Shown piece by piece: positions 17,081 to 25,012 of a stretch of 38,146 nt of DNA. Under the pieces are notes generated by a model. That model ran no database searches. It worked only from the letters and a program-made list of their open reading frames with translations, and had not been told where the DNA came from. Numbering within the stretch: position 1 is the stretch's first letter; each line of letters begins with the position of its first letter. Made by a program: the position numbers and the translations under genes. Source of the stretch: a virus; IMG/VR virus record IMGVR_UViG_3300029319_006593, positions 1 to 38,146 of that record; one strand, written 5' to 3'.

Positions 17081-17646
17081 TGGAACGTATTGATTTTGAA
17101 AATATCGAAGATAAATTAAACAAAGCATTCGACTCTAAAGAGTATGCCTCTTTGGGTGAAAAACTCAATAAAGCTAAGAGAGTTTTTCTGATAGGTAATG
17201 GAGGTCTACACTTTGTTGCTTGTCATGCTGCAACAGATATGACTAGACTAATCGAGGGTAAATCTGTACAAAGCTTCGATAGCGTAGGGTTCATCACCTC
17301 TAATGCAAATGATCATCCTTACGACAAGCTCTTTATTCGTTGGCTTGAAACTCTATGTCATGGTGAAGACTCTGGGGAGTCTTTAGTCATAGGAATGTCT
17401 TGCTCTGGTAAATCAAAGAATGTTCTTGATTGTCTTGTTTGGGCAAACGAACAAGGCATGGATACGTTCATGATCAGCGGCAAAAGTGCTGGAGTTCTAC
17501 CAGAAATCATCGAAGAGCTTGATCTAGACTGTCAGTATTTTCACACCGTGGAAGTAATGTCTTTGATGCTGTTCTATGATCTAATTCATGTGACTGGAAA
17601 CAGATGCCCATCTATTAACCAAGAGATTAGAAGAAAGTTTAAATGA
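17080..17646 (+). CDS. SIS-domain phosphosugar isomerase (GmhA-like)
   Basis: A 188-aa single SIS domain: VFLIGNGGLHFVACHAATD and the phosphate-binding Ser-rich loop IGMSCSGKSKNVLD. Length and layout fit sedoheptulose-7-phosphate isomerases (GmhA, DiaA group). Since AroB-like cyclases can use sedoheptulose 7-phosphate, a shared seven-carbon sugar route is possible. No GmhB phosphatase or heptose kinase is visible. The start is a TAATG junction with the previous gene. Confidence 0.7.
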   Translation: MERIDFENIEDKLNKAFDSKEYASLGEKLNKAKRVFLIGNGGLHFVACHAATDMTRLIEGKSVQSFDSVGFITSNANDHPYDKLFIRWLETLCHGEDSGESLVIGMSCSGKSKNVLDCLVWANEQGMDTFMISGKSAGVLPEIIEELDLDCQYFHTVEVMSLMLFYDLIHVTGNRCPSINQEIRRKFK

Positions 17647-18530
17647 AAGTTGTAGTAACTGGTGGCACTGGTTTTGTGGGTACAAGACTACAAAGGGTTA
17701 AACCTGATTGGATTTACGTCGGATCAAACGATGTCAACCTGTTTAACAAAAACCAAACATACAAGTACATCAGTAGACAAAAGCCTGACGCAGTTGTTCA
17801 TCTAGCTGCTCTCGTTGGAGGTATCAAAGACAATGCTAATCATCCTGCTGAGTTTTTTGAACACAATGCAGTGATGAACATGAACATTGTTGATGCTTGT
17901 AGGAGGGCAGGGGTGCCTAGACTCTTGGCAGCTTTGAGCACCTGTGCCTTTCCTAATGAAGTTTCTTCTTACCCTTTTGATGAATCAAACTTCTTGGATG
18001 GCCCTCCTGCTGAAACCAATATGGCATATGGATTCACCAAGAGAATGCTGTGGGTGCATATCAACTCTCTAAGAAAACAATACGGCTTAAATTACTCTTG
18101 CTTCTCACCCTCAAATCTCTATGGGCCAGAAGATAATTTTGATCTAGAGACATCCCACTTTGTAGCTGCGGCAATTCGTAAAATTCATGAGTCGGATGGT
18201 GATGTAGAGTTTTGGGGAACAGGGAAGCCTTTGAGGCAGCAGCTATTCGTTGATGATCTGTGTAGAGCCATTCCACTCCTGTTAGAGCGTCATCACGATT
18301 CCGACCCAGTGATCGTGGCTCCTCAAGAAAATCTAAGCATAGAGTCCATGGTAAATACCATATCCTCTATAATAGGCAAGCAGGGTAATATTACCTTCAA
18401 TGGCAAGCTTGATGGACAGTATAGAAAGGATGGAAGCAATGCCAAGTTCCTTGGGCTGTGCCCAGATTTTGAATTTACGCCATTTGAGCAGGGAATAGCC
18501 GAGACTTACTCTTGGTACAAAGAACTATGA
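17643..18530 (+). CDS. fcl: GDP-L-fucose synthase-like epimerase/reductase
   Basis: A 295-aa extended SDR. It has TGGTGFVG (residues 6-13), AALVGGIKDN, LSTCAFPNE, catalytic Y129-x3-K133, LYGPEDNFD and the C-terminal FTPFEQGIAETYSWY, all characteristic of Fcl (WcaG/FX). It converts GDP-4-keto-6-deoxymannose to GDP-L-fucose by 3,5-epimerisation and NADPH reduction. The related ColC, which makes GDP-L-colitose, cannot be excluded given the ColD-like gene at 10494. It overlaps its neighbours by 4 nt on each side. Confidence 0.85.
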   Translation: MKVVVTGGTGFVGTRLQRVKPDWIYVGSNDVNLFNKNQTYKYISRQKPDAVVHLAALVGGIKDNANHPAEFFEHNAVMNMNIVDACRRAGVPRLLAALSTCAFPNEVSSYPFDESNFLDGPPAETNMAYGFTKRMLWVHINSLRKQYGLNYSCFSPSNLYGPEDNFDLETSHFVAAAIRKIHESDGDVEFWGTGKPLRQQLFVDDLCRAIPLLLERHHDSDPVIVAPQENLSIESMVNTISSIIGKQGNITFNGKLDGQYRKDGSNAKFLGLCPDFEFTPFEQGIAETYSWYKEL

Positions 18531-19492
18531 AAGCTTTTATTACAGGAATTAGCGGTCAAGATGGCTCTTATCTTGCCGAGTTTTTACTAGAGAAGGGGTA
18601 TGAAGTTTGGGGTCTTCTACGGAGACACTCTGTCCCTGAAAACCAAACAAGCAGACTGGACGACATTGGTATTGTTGATAACCCTAACATGCACCTAGTG
18701 TATGGTGATCTTTGTGATATGCCATCCTTGATTCATATCCTCAGAGAGGTGCAGCCTAATGAAATTTATAACCTAGCTGCACAGTCGCATGTTCGTGTCA
18801 GCTATGATCAACCTGCATTCACCACGATGACAGACGCTAATGGTGTTCTAAATCTTTTGGAGGCGATGCGTACAGTTTGTCCAAACGCTAGGATGTACCA
18901 AGCTGGTTCATCAGAGATGTTTGGTAATGAGTTCGACGATGACGGCTACCGCAGAGAAACTACGCTCATGCGTCCAGTGAGTCCTTACGCTTGTGCAAAG
19001 CTCTATGCATACAACCTGTGTCGTGTATATCGTTCTAGCTATAACTTGTTTGTCGCCAATGGTATTTTGTTCAATCATGAATCACCACGCCGTGGTCTAA
19101 ACTTTGTAACAAATAAGATTGTAGACGGCGCAGTTAAGATTGCTCGTAAAAAGTCGGACACCTTAGCACTGGGTAATCTTGACGCAACAAGAGACTGGGG
19201 ACACGCCAAGGATTATGTGAAAGCTATGTGGATGATGCTGCAACATCATACACCAGACGACTTTGTTTGTGCTATGGGGGAGTCTCACTCTGTTCGTGAT
19301 CTATGTGAGATGGTGTTTGGTAAACTCGGTCTGAACTATGAAAATTATGTTAAGATTGATCCACGATACTATAGACCAACAGAGCTTGATGACTTGAAAG
19401 GTGATTGCTCTAAACTCAAAAATACTCTAGGTTGGGAGCCCGAATACACTTTTGAGAGTATGGTGGATGAAATGATCAAGGCGAGGCTATGA
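18527..19492 (+). CDS. gmd: GDP-mannose 4,6-dehydratase
   Basis: A 321-aa extended SDR with ITGISGQDGSYLAEFLL at the N-terminus, the GMD-typical LRRHS loop, NLAAQSHV, GSSEMFG and catalytic Y154-x3-K158 (SPYACAK). It makes GDP-4-keto-6-deoxy-D-mannose, the branch point for fucose and, through the ColD-like enzyme, a 3,6-dideoxy sugar. The ATG at 18527 (ATGA overlap with fcl) is preferred over an in-frame ATG 15 nt upstream. It is the last gene of the island. Confidence 0.9.
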   Translation: MKAFITGISGQDGSYLAEFLLEKGYEVWGLLRRHSVPENQTSRLDDIGIVDNPNMHLVYGDLCDMPSLIHILREVQPNEIYNLAAQSHVRVSYDQPAFTTMTDANGVLNLLEAMRTVCPNARMYQAGSSEMFGNEFDDDGYRRETTLMRPVSPYACAKLYAYNLCRVYRSSYNLFVANGILFNHESPRRGLNFVTNKIVDGAVKIARKKSDTLALGNLDATRDWGHAKDYVKAMWMMLQHHTPDDFVCAMGESHSVRDLCEMVFGKLGLNYENYVKIDPRYYRPTELDDLKGDCSKLKNTLGWEPEYTFESMVDEMIKARL

Positions 19493-19498
19493 TAGACC

Positions 19499-19837
19499 AT
19501 GAACTTCAACGATTATCAAGAGCAAGCACAGATGTTCGCGTTCTACCCCCAAAGCAAGGAGTGGGACCTGCCTCTCTACCCAGCCCTCGGCCTCGTGGGC
19601 GAAGCGGGTGAGGTAGCTGAGAAGATTAAGAAACTAATGCGAGATGGTGACGCGAAATTTTTGACCGACGAACAAAAGGCTGAGATTGCTAAAGAGCTTG
19701 GCGATGTCCTTTGGTATGTTGCGAATCTTGCGGATGACATTGACTACGAGCTACAGGAAGTTGCTGAGATGAACCTGAACAAGCTGCAATCAAGAAAAGA
19801 TCGTAATGCCCTGAAGGGGTCTGGAGATAATCGCTGA
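19499..19837 (+). CDS. MazG-like nucleotide pyrophosphohydrolase
   Basis: A 112-aa all-alpha NTP pyrophosphohydrolase domain: GLVGEAGEVAEKIKK and, about 45 residues later, ELGDVLWYVANLADD supply the Mg-binding Glu/Asp set. Phage MazG proteins may hydrolyse (d)NTPs or alter host nucleotide signalling. It lies 6 nt after the glycan island and overlaps the next gene by one base. Its codons are more GC-rich than those of the island. Confidence 0.85.
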   Translation: MNFNDYQEQAQMFAFYPQSKEWDLPLYPALGLVGEAGEVAEKIKKLMRDGDAKFLTDEQKAEIAKELGDVLWYVANLADDIDYELQEVAEMNLNKLQSRKDRNALKGSGDNR

Positions 19838-20046
19838 TGCCTATTTATACTTACGAATGCTCAGAATGCGGCAGACGCTATGAAGAGTTTGCCTCCATGA
19901 GTGAGTACGACCCTAATAACCTGCCTCACTGCCCTCACTGTGACCCAGAGGAGCTAGAGGAAACAACCCTGTTTCGATACATGGGTGACGTTCGTCCCGC
20001 ATTTCAAGTAAGAGGCGAGGGCGCATATGATAATGGATTGAAATGA
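19837..20046 (+). CDS. Short FmdB-like zinc-ribbon protein
   Basis: A 69-aa protein starting MPIYTYECSECGRRYEEF with a second CPHC pair (residues about 32-35), the compact FmdB regulatory zinc ribbon. The four cysteines should bind one zinc. Function is unknown. It is a smaller relative of the gene at 1895. It overlaps the MazG stop by 1 nt and the deaminase start by 4 nt. Confidence 0.7.
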   Translation: MPIYTYECSECGRRYEEFASMSEYDPNNLPHCPHCDPEELEETTLFRYMGDVRPAFQVRGEGAYDNGLK

Positions 20047-20372
20047 AAGAACTCCCGCCGATGAGGGCAGCCCGAAAAGCGTCTGAAAAATCACAACACA
20101 GATTCCAACTCGGTGCTGCCATAGCAAGAAAGAAAAAAGTTTTAGTCACAGCCTGTAACACATGCAAGACGCATCCTACCTTTGGTTCTGGGAACTACAA
20201 TACCCTGCACGCGGAAAGCAACGCGATATACAAAGCGGTGAGGCAAGGTATAAACATAGAAGGCGCAACGATCTATGTGTACCGCAAGAACAACAACCTT
20301 GCGAAGCCCTGCCCTTGCTGCATGGGACTGATCCACAAACACGGGATCAAAGAAGTAATTTACAGCAAATAG
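20043..20372 (+). CDS. Cytidine/dCMP deaminase-family protein
   Basis: A 109-aa deaminase with zinc motif H-A-E (NTLHAESNAIYKA) and P-C-P-C-C (KPCPCCMGLIHK). The Glu is the proton shuttle; His and two Cys bind zinc. Phage enzymes of this fold usually deaminate dCMP to dUMP for dTTP supply. It is shorter than T4 dCMP deaminase (193 aa), so nucleoside or tRNA substrates cannot be excluded. Its neighbours are MazG and UvsX. Confidence 0.75.
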   Translation: MKELPPMRAARKASEKSQHRFQLGAAIARKKKVLVTACNTCKTHPTFGSGNYNTLHAESNAIYKAVRQGINIEGATIYVYRKNNNLAKPCPCCMGLIHKHGIKEVIYSK

Positions 20373-20377
20373 AAGGG

Positions 20378-20403
20378 ACCAAAAAGTCAACACATTCTAT
20401 AAT
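20378..20403 (+). promoter_or_regulatory. Promoter of uvsX with an ACCAAAAAGTCAA box
   Basis: TATAAT at 20398-20403 lies 5 nt before the uvsX ATG, with no TTGACA-like -35. Instead ACCAAAAAGTCAA (20378-20390) lies 7 nt upstream of the -10. The same box occurs three times at 32278-32396. An activator-type site replacing the -35, as in T4 middle promoters, is an inference. Confidence 0.5.
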
Positions 20404-20408
20404 AAGGC

Positions 20409-21407
20409 ATGGACAACGCAGTATTGAATAGACTCAAGAACGCTGGTCTTCTGTCCGAACACATCACTGACATGGGGTTCGTATCGACAGGCAGCTATGC
20501 GCTTAACAAGGTCATCTCTGGAGATTACACCAAAGGCATTCCAATCGGAATGATCACTCAATTCCATGGCGAGGCTTCCACAGCCAAGACAGTTTTCGCC
20601 ACGCACATTCTCAAGGAGGCGCAAGCAGAAGGTTATTACACCATGCTTGTGGACTCCGAGAATGCATATAATCCTGAATTTGCTAGAAGCCTGGGCATTG
20701 ACCCAGAAAAGCTTATTTATGCAGCGCCTGAAACGCTTGAAGATTGTTTTCAGGTTATTGAGGATACGATCGTAGCCATTCGAGAAACTGATAAAGATAC
20801 ACCTATTGTTGTGGCTTATGATTCGATTGCTGTTTCACCATCCAAAGCGGAGTATGAAGCAGAAAACTACGAGGGCAACAACATGCAAGGTGCTGTGCGA
20901 GCAAAGTCTACTGGTGCCTGTCTGAGAAAGATAAACCCCCTCATGCGTAAGCACAAGGTTGCATTAATTGTAATCAACCAAATCCGAAACAAGGTCGGAG
21001 TTATGTATGGCAGTCCAGATACAATGGCTGCTGGGGGTAAGTCGTTAGAGTATTACTTGGGAGTAAACTTGAAGACTATCTCGAATAAAACCAGCGACCT
21101 GATTCGTGACGAGCACAAGAATGTGAAGGGGATCAGAGGCACAGTTCGTAACACAAAGAACAAGGTGTCTGTGCCTTTCCGTGAGTGTGAATTCGAACTG
21201 ATGTACAACGAAGGTCTGAACCAATTTGCTGGAACACTCAAGCAGGTTGAGGCAGACGGTCTTGTGAACCGTAACGGTGCATGGTACACCGTCAAAGAAA
21301 CAGGAAAAAAGTTCCAAAGCAAGGAGTTCAATGAGCTATTACTGGACCAGAGCGAGGAGGGCTTCGAGCCACTCCGCAAATTTTTTGGCCTTTCCGCTTG
21401 CAACTAA
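20409..21407 (+). CDS. uvsX: UvsX/RecA-like recombinase
   Basis: A 332-aa strand-exchange ATPase. Walker A is GEASTAKT with K60; Walker B-like VVAYDSIAV follows; VALIVINQIRNKVG and GGKSLEYYLGV resemble the UvsX/RecA core and DNA-binding loops. It catalyses D-loop formation for recombination-dependent replication and repair, with the gp32-like and UvsY-like proteins. The start ATG is 5 nt from a -10 box, so the mRNA may be leaderless. It is somewhat shorter than T4 UvsX (391 aa). Confidence 0.85.
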   Translation: MDNAVLNRLKNAGLLSEHITDMGFVSTGSYALNKVISGDYTKGIPIGMITQFHGEASTAKTVFATHILKEAQAEGYYTMLVDSENAYNPEFARSLGIDPEKLIYAAPETLEDCFQVIEDTIVAIRETDKDTPIVVAYDSIAVSPSKAEYEAENYEGNNMQGAVRAKSTGACLRKINPLMRKHKVALIVINQIRNKVGVMYGSPDTMAAGGKSLEYYLGVNLKTISNKTSDLIRDEHKNVKGIRGTVRNTKNKVSVPFRECEFELMYNEGLNQFAGTLKQVEADGLVNRNGAWYTVKETGKKFQSKEFNELLLDQSEEGFEPLRKFFGLSACN

Positions 21408-21425
21408 TCAGCGAAGTGGTATAAT
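21398..21425 (+). promoter_or_regulatory. Sigma-70-like promoter of the DUF932 gene
   Basis: TTGCAA (21398-21403), 16-bp spacer, TATAAT (21420-21425). Start site about 21432, followed by a clear Shine-Dalgarno sequence AAGGAGG (21436-21442). The -35 lies in the last codons of uvsX. Unlike most promoters here, it produces a short leader. Confidence 0.7.
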
Positions 21426-21451
21426 AGGGGGACCGAAGGAGGCAGTACGAC

Positions 21452-22339
21452 ATGGATGACAAGTTCTACGAAGATCTGAGCCGACTCATCAATGGTGCGT
21501 TTGACGCTACCTTCGGTCGCAACATCACCCCTACAGAAAAGGAAAAACCTATGGTCGCTATTAAGAACGAAGAACTTATCCGCCAGTACGCTCCCGCAGC
21601 CTTTGCTACGGAGCCCGAAGAGGGTCGCGTCTCTGGTCGATACTCTTTCCTCCCCACTACGGAGATCCTCTCCATCCTTCAGGATGAGGGCTGGACTGCA
21701 TGGAAGGCTCAACAGGTGAATGCTCGCAAGTGGAGCAAGGACCACGCCAAGCACATTATTCGTCTCAAGCACGAAGACATGAACATGGACAAGTTCGGTG
21801 TCGGTGACAGCTTCCCTGAGATGCTGCTCATCAACGCCCACAATGGTCTCGGAAGCTACACCCTGCAAGGGGGCATCTTCCGCATGATCTGCTCCAACGG
21901 AATGGTGATCTCCGAAGAGGACTTCGGTAAGATCCACATTCGTCACATCGGCTTCGAGCCCAAGCAGATTCAGGAAGCCTCTCGTGAGCTTATCACGAAC
22001 TCGTCCCGAATTGCGGACAAGATCGGTAGCTGGCAGGAGACTGAGATGTCTGAGCGTAGCCGCAAGGATTTCTTCGCTGATGCTGCGAAGCTTCGCTGGG
22101 AGAATCCTGATGACGGTCTGATCCTCGATGTCGCTACCCCTCGCCGTGAGGCAGACAAGGGTAATGACCTCTGGCGTACTTTCAATGTCGCACAGGAGAA
22201 TCTCCTGCGTGGCGGATTCCGCAACGGTAGTACGCGCCGAATGGTTCGTCCCATCTCGAATATTCAAAAAGATGTGAATTTGAACCAGCAACTGTGGGAG
22301 CTTGCCTCTACATACAGTGAGGGAATCTCTCTCAACTAA
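21452..22339 (+). CDS. DUF932 family phage/plasmid protein
   Basis: A 295-aa protein resembling DUF932 proteins found in phages and plasmids: RYSFLPTTEILSILQDEGW at the N-terminal part, LLINAHNGLGSYTLQGGIFR, MICSNGMV, and a basic C-terminus. The biochemical role is unknown, though family members often sit beside recombination genes, as here beside uvsX. It has its own promoter and a strong ribosome binding site, suggesting abundant expression. Confidence 0.7.
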   Translation: MDDKFYEDLSRLINGAFDATFGRNITPTEKEKPMVAIKNEELIRQYAPAAFATEPEEGRVSGRYSFLPTTEILSILQDEGWTAWKAQQVNARKWSKDHAKHIIRLKHEDMNMDKFGVGDSFPEMLLINAHNGLGSYTLQGGIFRMICSNGMVISEEDFGKIHIRHIGFEPKQIQEASRELITNSSRIADKIGSWQETEMSERSRKDFFADAAKLRWENPDDGLILDVATPRREADKGNDLWRTFNVAQENLLRGGFRNGSTRRMVRPISNIQKDVNLNQQLWELASTYSEGISLN

Positions 22340-22345
22340 TTCTTA

Positions 22346-22380
22346 GAGGGAGGGGTGTTTCCCCCGTCCACTCCTCCCTC
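22346..22380 (+). terminator. Possible terminator hairpin after the DUF932 gene
   Basis: GAGGGAGG (22346-22353) pairs with CCTCCCTC (22373-22380); an alternative inner stem GGGG/CCCC also exists. The following T-run is weak (GTTTATT), so it could be a weak terminator or an mRNA-stabilising hairpin. Confidence 0.45.
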
Positions 22381-22390
22381 GTTTATTACT

Positions 22391-22741
22391 ATGCTAGAAG
22401 GCGACTACAGAGAACCTCTTATGGAGGATGAGCTAGGGCTGTATATCACCATAGCTCAGATGGACTTTTTCTTGAACAGAAAGCATGGCGATCAGATGGT
22501 AAACCAAGGTTCGCCAGAGTTCATGAAGTATTACCAAAACTGTTGTTTATACAATCTTGTATTCGACATGATGGAGGAAGATCCCGAATGCGGAAAAATG
22601 TATTGGGATCATAAAACTGAGTCGGTAGCTATGTCTTTTCCCATGAACGGGAAGGTAGCTAAGGCTCTGGCATCTGTTGCTATTCATTTTGCCGAAGATG
22701 ATGACGAGGCAGATGAAGACGAATTTGGACTATTTAGCTGA
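22391..22741 (+). CDS. Hypothetical acidic protein
   Basis: A 116-aa protein of unknown function with an acidic C-terminus (EDDDEADEDEFG). It begins MLEGDYREPLMEDELG; no domain is recognised. The ATG at 22391 follows the hairpin; an earlier in-frame ATG at 22355 lies within the hairpin and is less likely. It is closely followed by a basic small protein gene. Confidence 0.6.
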   Translation: MLEGDYREPLMEDELGLYITIAQMDFFLNRKHGDQMVNQGSPEFMKYYQNCCLYNLVFDMMEEDPECGKMYWDHKTESVAMSFPMNGKVAKALASVAIHFAEDDDEADEDEFGLFS

Positions 22742-22742
22742 T

Positions 22743-22931
22743 ATGGGACGCACATTCAGAAAAGACGATGATCACCAGTCCTCTGCAAACCGTAGGGGCA
22801 AACCCAGGAATAAACAACGTAAACCCAAAAACAACTTCTCACTTCAGAGCTATAATGTAGCAGAGAGCTATGAGGACTACTACTCCGATGAGAGTTTTGA
22901 GAAGTTCGAAACAAAGCGTAAAAAGAAATGA
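22743..22931 (+). CDS. Small basic hypothetical protein
   Basis: A 62-aa protein with a strongly basic N-terminal half (GKPRNKQRKPKNN) and a Tyr/Glu-rich middle ending in KRKKK. Probably disordered and possibly nucleic-acid-binding. The ATG at 22743 follows the preceding stop directly and is preferred over an upstream in-frame ATG. It overlaps the next gene by 4 nt. Confidence 0.5.
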   Translation: MGRTFRKDDDHQSSANRRGKPRNKQRKPKNNFSLQSYNVAESYEDYYSDESFEKFETKRKKK

Positions 22932-23182
22932 GTTGGATCTGGAAAGACAAACCACAGAAAAAGACCAAGCTAGACTTCACTGCCGAGACAAGGCAGCCAC
23001 ACCTGCAAAAGCGAGTGATCAAACTTCACCTTGAGGTAGACATGGAGTATCCATACGCTACCGATATCGTCAAGGCTATTCGAGAGACTAAGACTTCTTT
23101 TGAACTGCCAGAACATGTTCAGATGCTTGATGCTCGACTTGCACATGTAGAAATTTTAGGAGAGCCCGATGTTCGACTATGA
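22928..23182 (+). CDS. Hypothetical protein
   Basis: An 84-aa protein with no recognised domain: a lysine-rich start (WKDKPQKKTKL), then a region that looks beta/alpha (VIKLHLEVDM). It is part of a run of small overlapping genes between DUF932 and the Clp-like ATPase (ATGA overlap upstream, 14-nt overlap downstream). Confidence 0.6.
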   Translation: MSWIWKDKPQKKTKLDFTAETRQPHLQKRVIKLHLEVDMEYPYATDIVKAIRETKTSFELPEHVQMLDARLAHVEILGEPDVRL

Positions 23183-23327
23183 GTATATTGGCTGGGAGCC
23201 TTTTGGCCTCAAGGGTCTAACTTTTCGCGATTGGGATCGTCTTGTCACTTGGTATGTGCAAAAGAAGATGTCTGAGCGACTAGATACTACGGAGGAAGAC
23301 AACAATGCCTTCAAACTATATTCCTAA
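23169..23327 (+). CDS. Small hypothetical protein
   Basis: A 52-aa reading frame beginning MFDYEYIGWEPFGLKGLTF and rich in aromatic residues (four Trp or Phe within the first 20). It overlaps the preceding gene by 14 nt and the next by 23 nt, the same spacing style as its neighbours, which supports it being real. Function unknown. Confidence 0.55.
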   Translation: MFDYEYIGWEPFGLKGLTFRDWDRLVTWYVQKKMSERLDTTEEDNNAFKLYS

Positions 23328-23643
23328 AAATTCTTTACTCGGACCCACTAGAGTCCAGAGGATTGCTAAAAAGCTGATTGATGAGGCTGGTGAGGATCGC
23401 AGACTTGCACTCGAAGCCCATCGGTTTTTCAGAAACATGGTTGATGAAAACCCACAAGACTCTACAGCAAAGGGTCTGATGGTTGATTCCTTGAAGGTTG
23501 CCCAGGCATCCAAAAACAATGTAATCAAAATTCTAAACCTTGTAGTGAAAATGGAGGAGGTCAAAGATGAGAACATCACCAAGGCTTCCAAAGGTTCCGA
23601 AAACTCTGTATTCAGCGAATTAGACAATCTATTAAATGAGTGA
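23305..23643 (+). CDS. Hypothetical helical protein
   Basis: A 112-aa, mostly helical, charged protein (RIAKKLIDEAGEDRRLALEA). No family recognised. Its stop overlaps the start of the Clp-like ATPase gene by 8 nt, so the two may work together, for example as an adaptor; that is inference from position only. Confidence 0.6.
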   Translation: MPSNYIPKNSLLGPTRVQRIAKKLIDEAGEDRRLALEAHRFFRNMVDENPQDSTAKGLMVDSLKVAQASKNNVIKILNLVVKMEEVKDENITKASKGSENSVFSELDNLLNE

Positions 23644-24982
23644 GCGCAAAACATATCGTGTCGTATGCCCAGACCTGAACGCAGTTCTATATGTCAAGGG
23701 TTATTCCATGGAGGAGGAGCACAAGCTTTACACCTCCCTTCGTACCAAGATTCAGGACTCAGAGAAACCCATCAAGATCGACGAGTACAAAAATTTTGTC
23801 GTTCGTAAGTTCTTAGTCGATGTTGACGGTTTCTTTGACCTGTTTCCTGACGATGATATTGAGGAGATGCTTGATGGCATCAACTCGGCTTACGAAGCGA
23901 TTATCAATCTGTATCCGCCTTTCTCTCTGGACTTCATTTGTACCGACCTGAACAGCGAAGCGTTCTTCTCTGGTATCGAGAAGCGTATGCTGAACAAGCT
24001 CAAGGAGCAGATTACGGGCAAGACTCCACAGGCGCAGCCTGAAGGCTCTGTGGCGCTCTCCTCACTTGAGGAGCTTGAGCTACTGGAAGAATACTTCGGG
24101 GACAATATTGTGGGACAGAGAGATGCCATACGCGCTCTCATGCGCTCGCTCAAGCTCATGGCATCTGGTCTCGCTAACCACTCCTCGTTCCTTTTCGTAG
24201 GACCAACTGGTGTGGGCAAGACACAGATTGCCAAGCTACTGGGTGAGAAGTTCAGTGGTAATTTCTACAAGGTGAACTGCGCTGAGTATGCTGGAGGACA
24301 TGAGTATGCCAAACTAATTGGCTCTCCTCCTGGTTATGTGGGGCACAGTGAGAAATCTCTTCTGGGTGAGAAAGCAGAGCAATCTAACTCGTGGGTCTTC
24401 TTGTTCGATGAGATCGAAAAGGCACACCACAAGCTGTATGATTTCCTGTTGAGCCTACTAGATGATGGTACTTGCACAGATAACATGGGGCAGGTTCTGG
24501 ATTTCACTCAATCAATCTTTATCTTCACATCTAACCAAGGTATGTCTGAAGTTAAGCGTGAGTCTGTAGGCTTCGATCGCAACACTAATCGTGAGGTCGA
24601 GGACTCTGCCACGGAAGAGACAGTTCGTAAGTCTATCAAGCGTCACTTCAGTCCTGAATTTCTGAACCGTATCGACGAGGTTGTGGTATTTAAATCACTC
24701 ACCAAGAAAGATATTAGAGAGATTGCAGAGATTCAACTGGAAGATCTACCCATCAAAGCTACGAAGCCCCTGATTGATTTTGTTGCAGAGAATGGATACT
24801 CGCAGGAATACGGAGCACGGAACATCTCAAGGTTCATCAAGAACAATGTTTCCGATAAGATAGCTGATGCCATCCTAAACCGACTTGTGCCCAAGAAGGA
24901 GGAGGACTATTATACTCCCCGAATCGTGGACAATCAGGTGAAGATCGTGGACACCAAAAAATTTAATGTGTCTTCGATGTGA
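23636..24982 (+). CDS. Clp/HSP100-like AAA+ ATPase with phage-specific N-terminus
   Basis: A 448-aa protein. Residues about 150-440 form one HSP100 D2-type AAA+ module: Walker A GPTGVGKT with K195, pore loop GSPPGYVG, Walker B LFDEIEKAH with D258/E259, sensor region TSNQG, arginine finger in FLNRID, and sensor-2 GARNISRFI. Residues 1-130 (TYRVVCPDLNAVLYVKGY...) are unlike Clp N-domains. It should unfold proteins as a hexameric ring. No ClpP partner and no clear ClpP-binding IGF/IGL loop is seen, so disassembly rather than proteolysis is possible. Confidence 0.75.
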   Translation: MSERKTYRVVCPDLNAVLYVKGYSMEEEHKLYTSLRTKIQDSEKPIKIDEYKNFVVRKFLVDVDGFFDLFPDDDIEEMLDGINSAYEAIINLYPPFSLDFICTDLNSEAFFSGIEKRMLNKLKEQITGKTPQAQPEGSVALSSLEELELLEEYFGDNIVGQRDAIRALMRSLKLMASGLANHSSFLFVGPTGVGKTQIAKLLGEKFSGNFYKVNCAEYAGGHEYAKLIGSPPGYVGHSEKSLLGEKAEQSNSWVFLFDEIEKAHHKLYDFLLSLLDDGTCTDNMGQVLDFTQSIFIFTSNQGMSEVKRESVGFDRNTNREVEDSATEETVRKSIKRHFSPEFLNRIDEVVVFKSLTKKDIREIAEIQLEDLPIKATKPLIDFVAENGYSQEYGARNISRFIKNNVSDKIADAILNRLVPKKEEDYYTPRIVDNQVKIVDTKKFNVSSM

Positions 24983-25000
24983 GAACTGTAGAGGTAAGGC

Positions 25001-25006
25001 TATAAT
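25001..25006 (+). promoter_or_regulatory. -10 box upstream of the tRNA cluster
   Basis: A perfect TATAAT, 70 nt before tRNA-Ile, with no convincing -35 (a TGTGAG-like sequence at the right distance). It may start the tRNA transcript or use a phage-modified polymerase. Confidence 0.4.
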
Positions 25007-25012
25007 GTAATG

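Noticed and set aside
21404-22291. Long antisense frame opposite the DUF932 gene
   Set aside because: The plus-strand frame has a promoter, ribosome binding site and recognisable family; the antisense frame has none.
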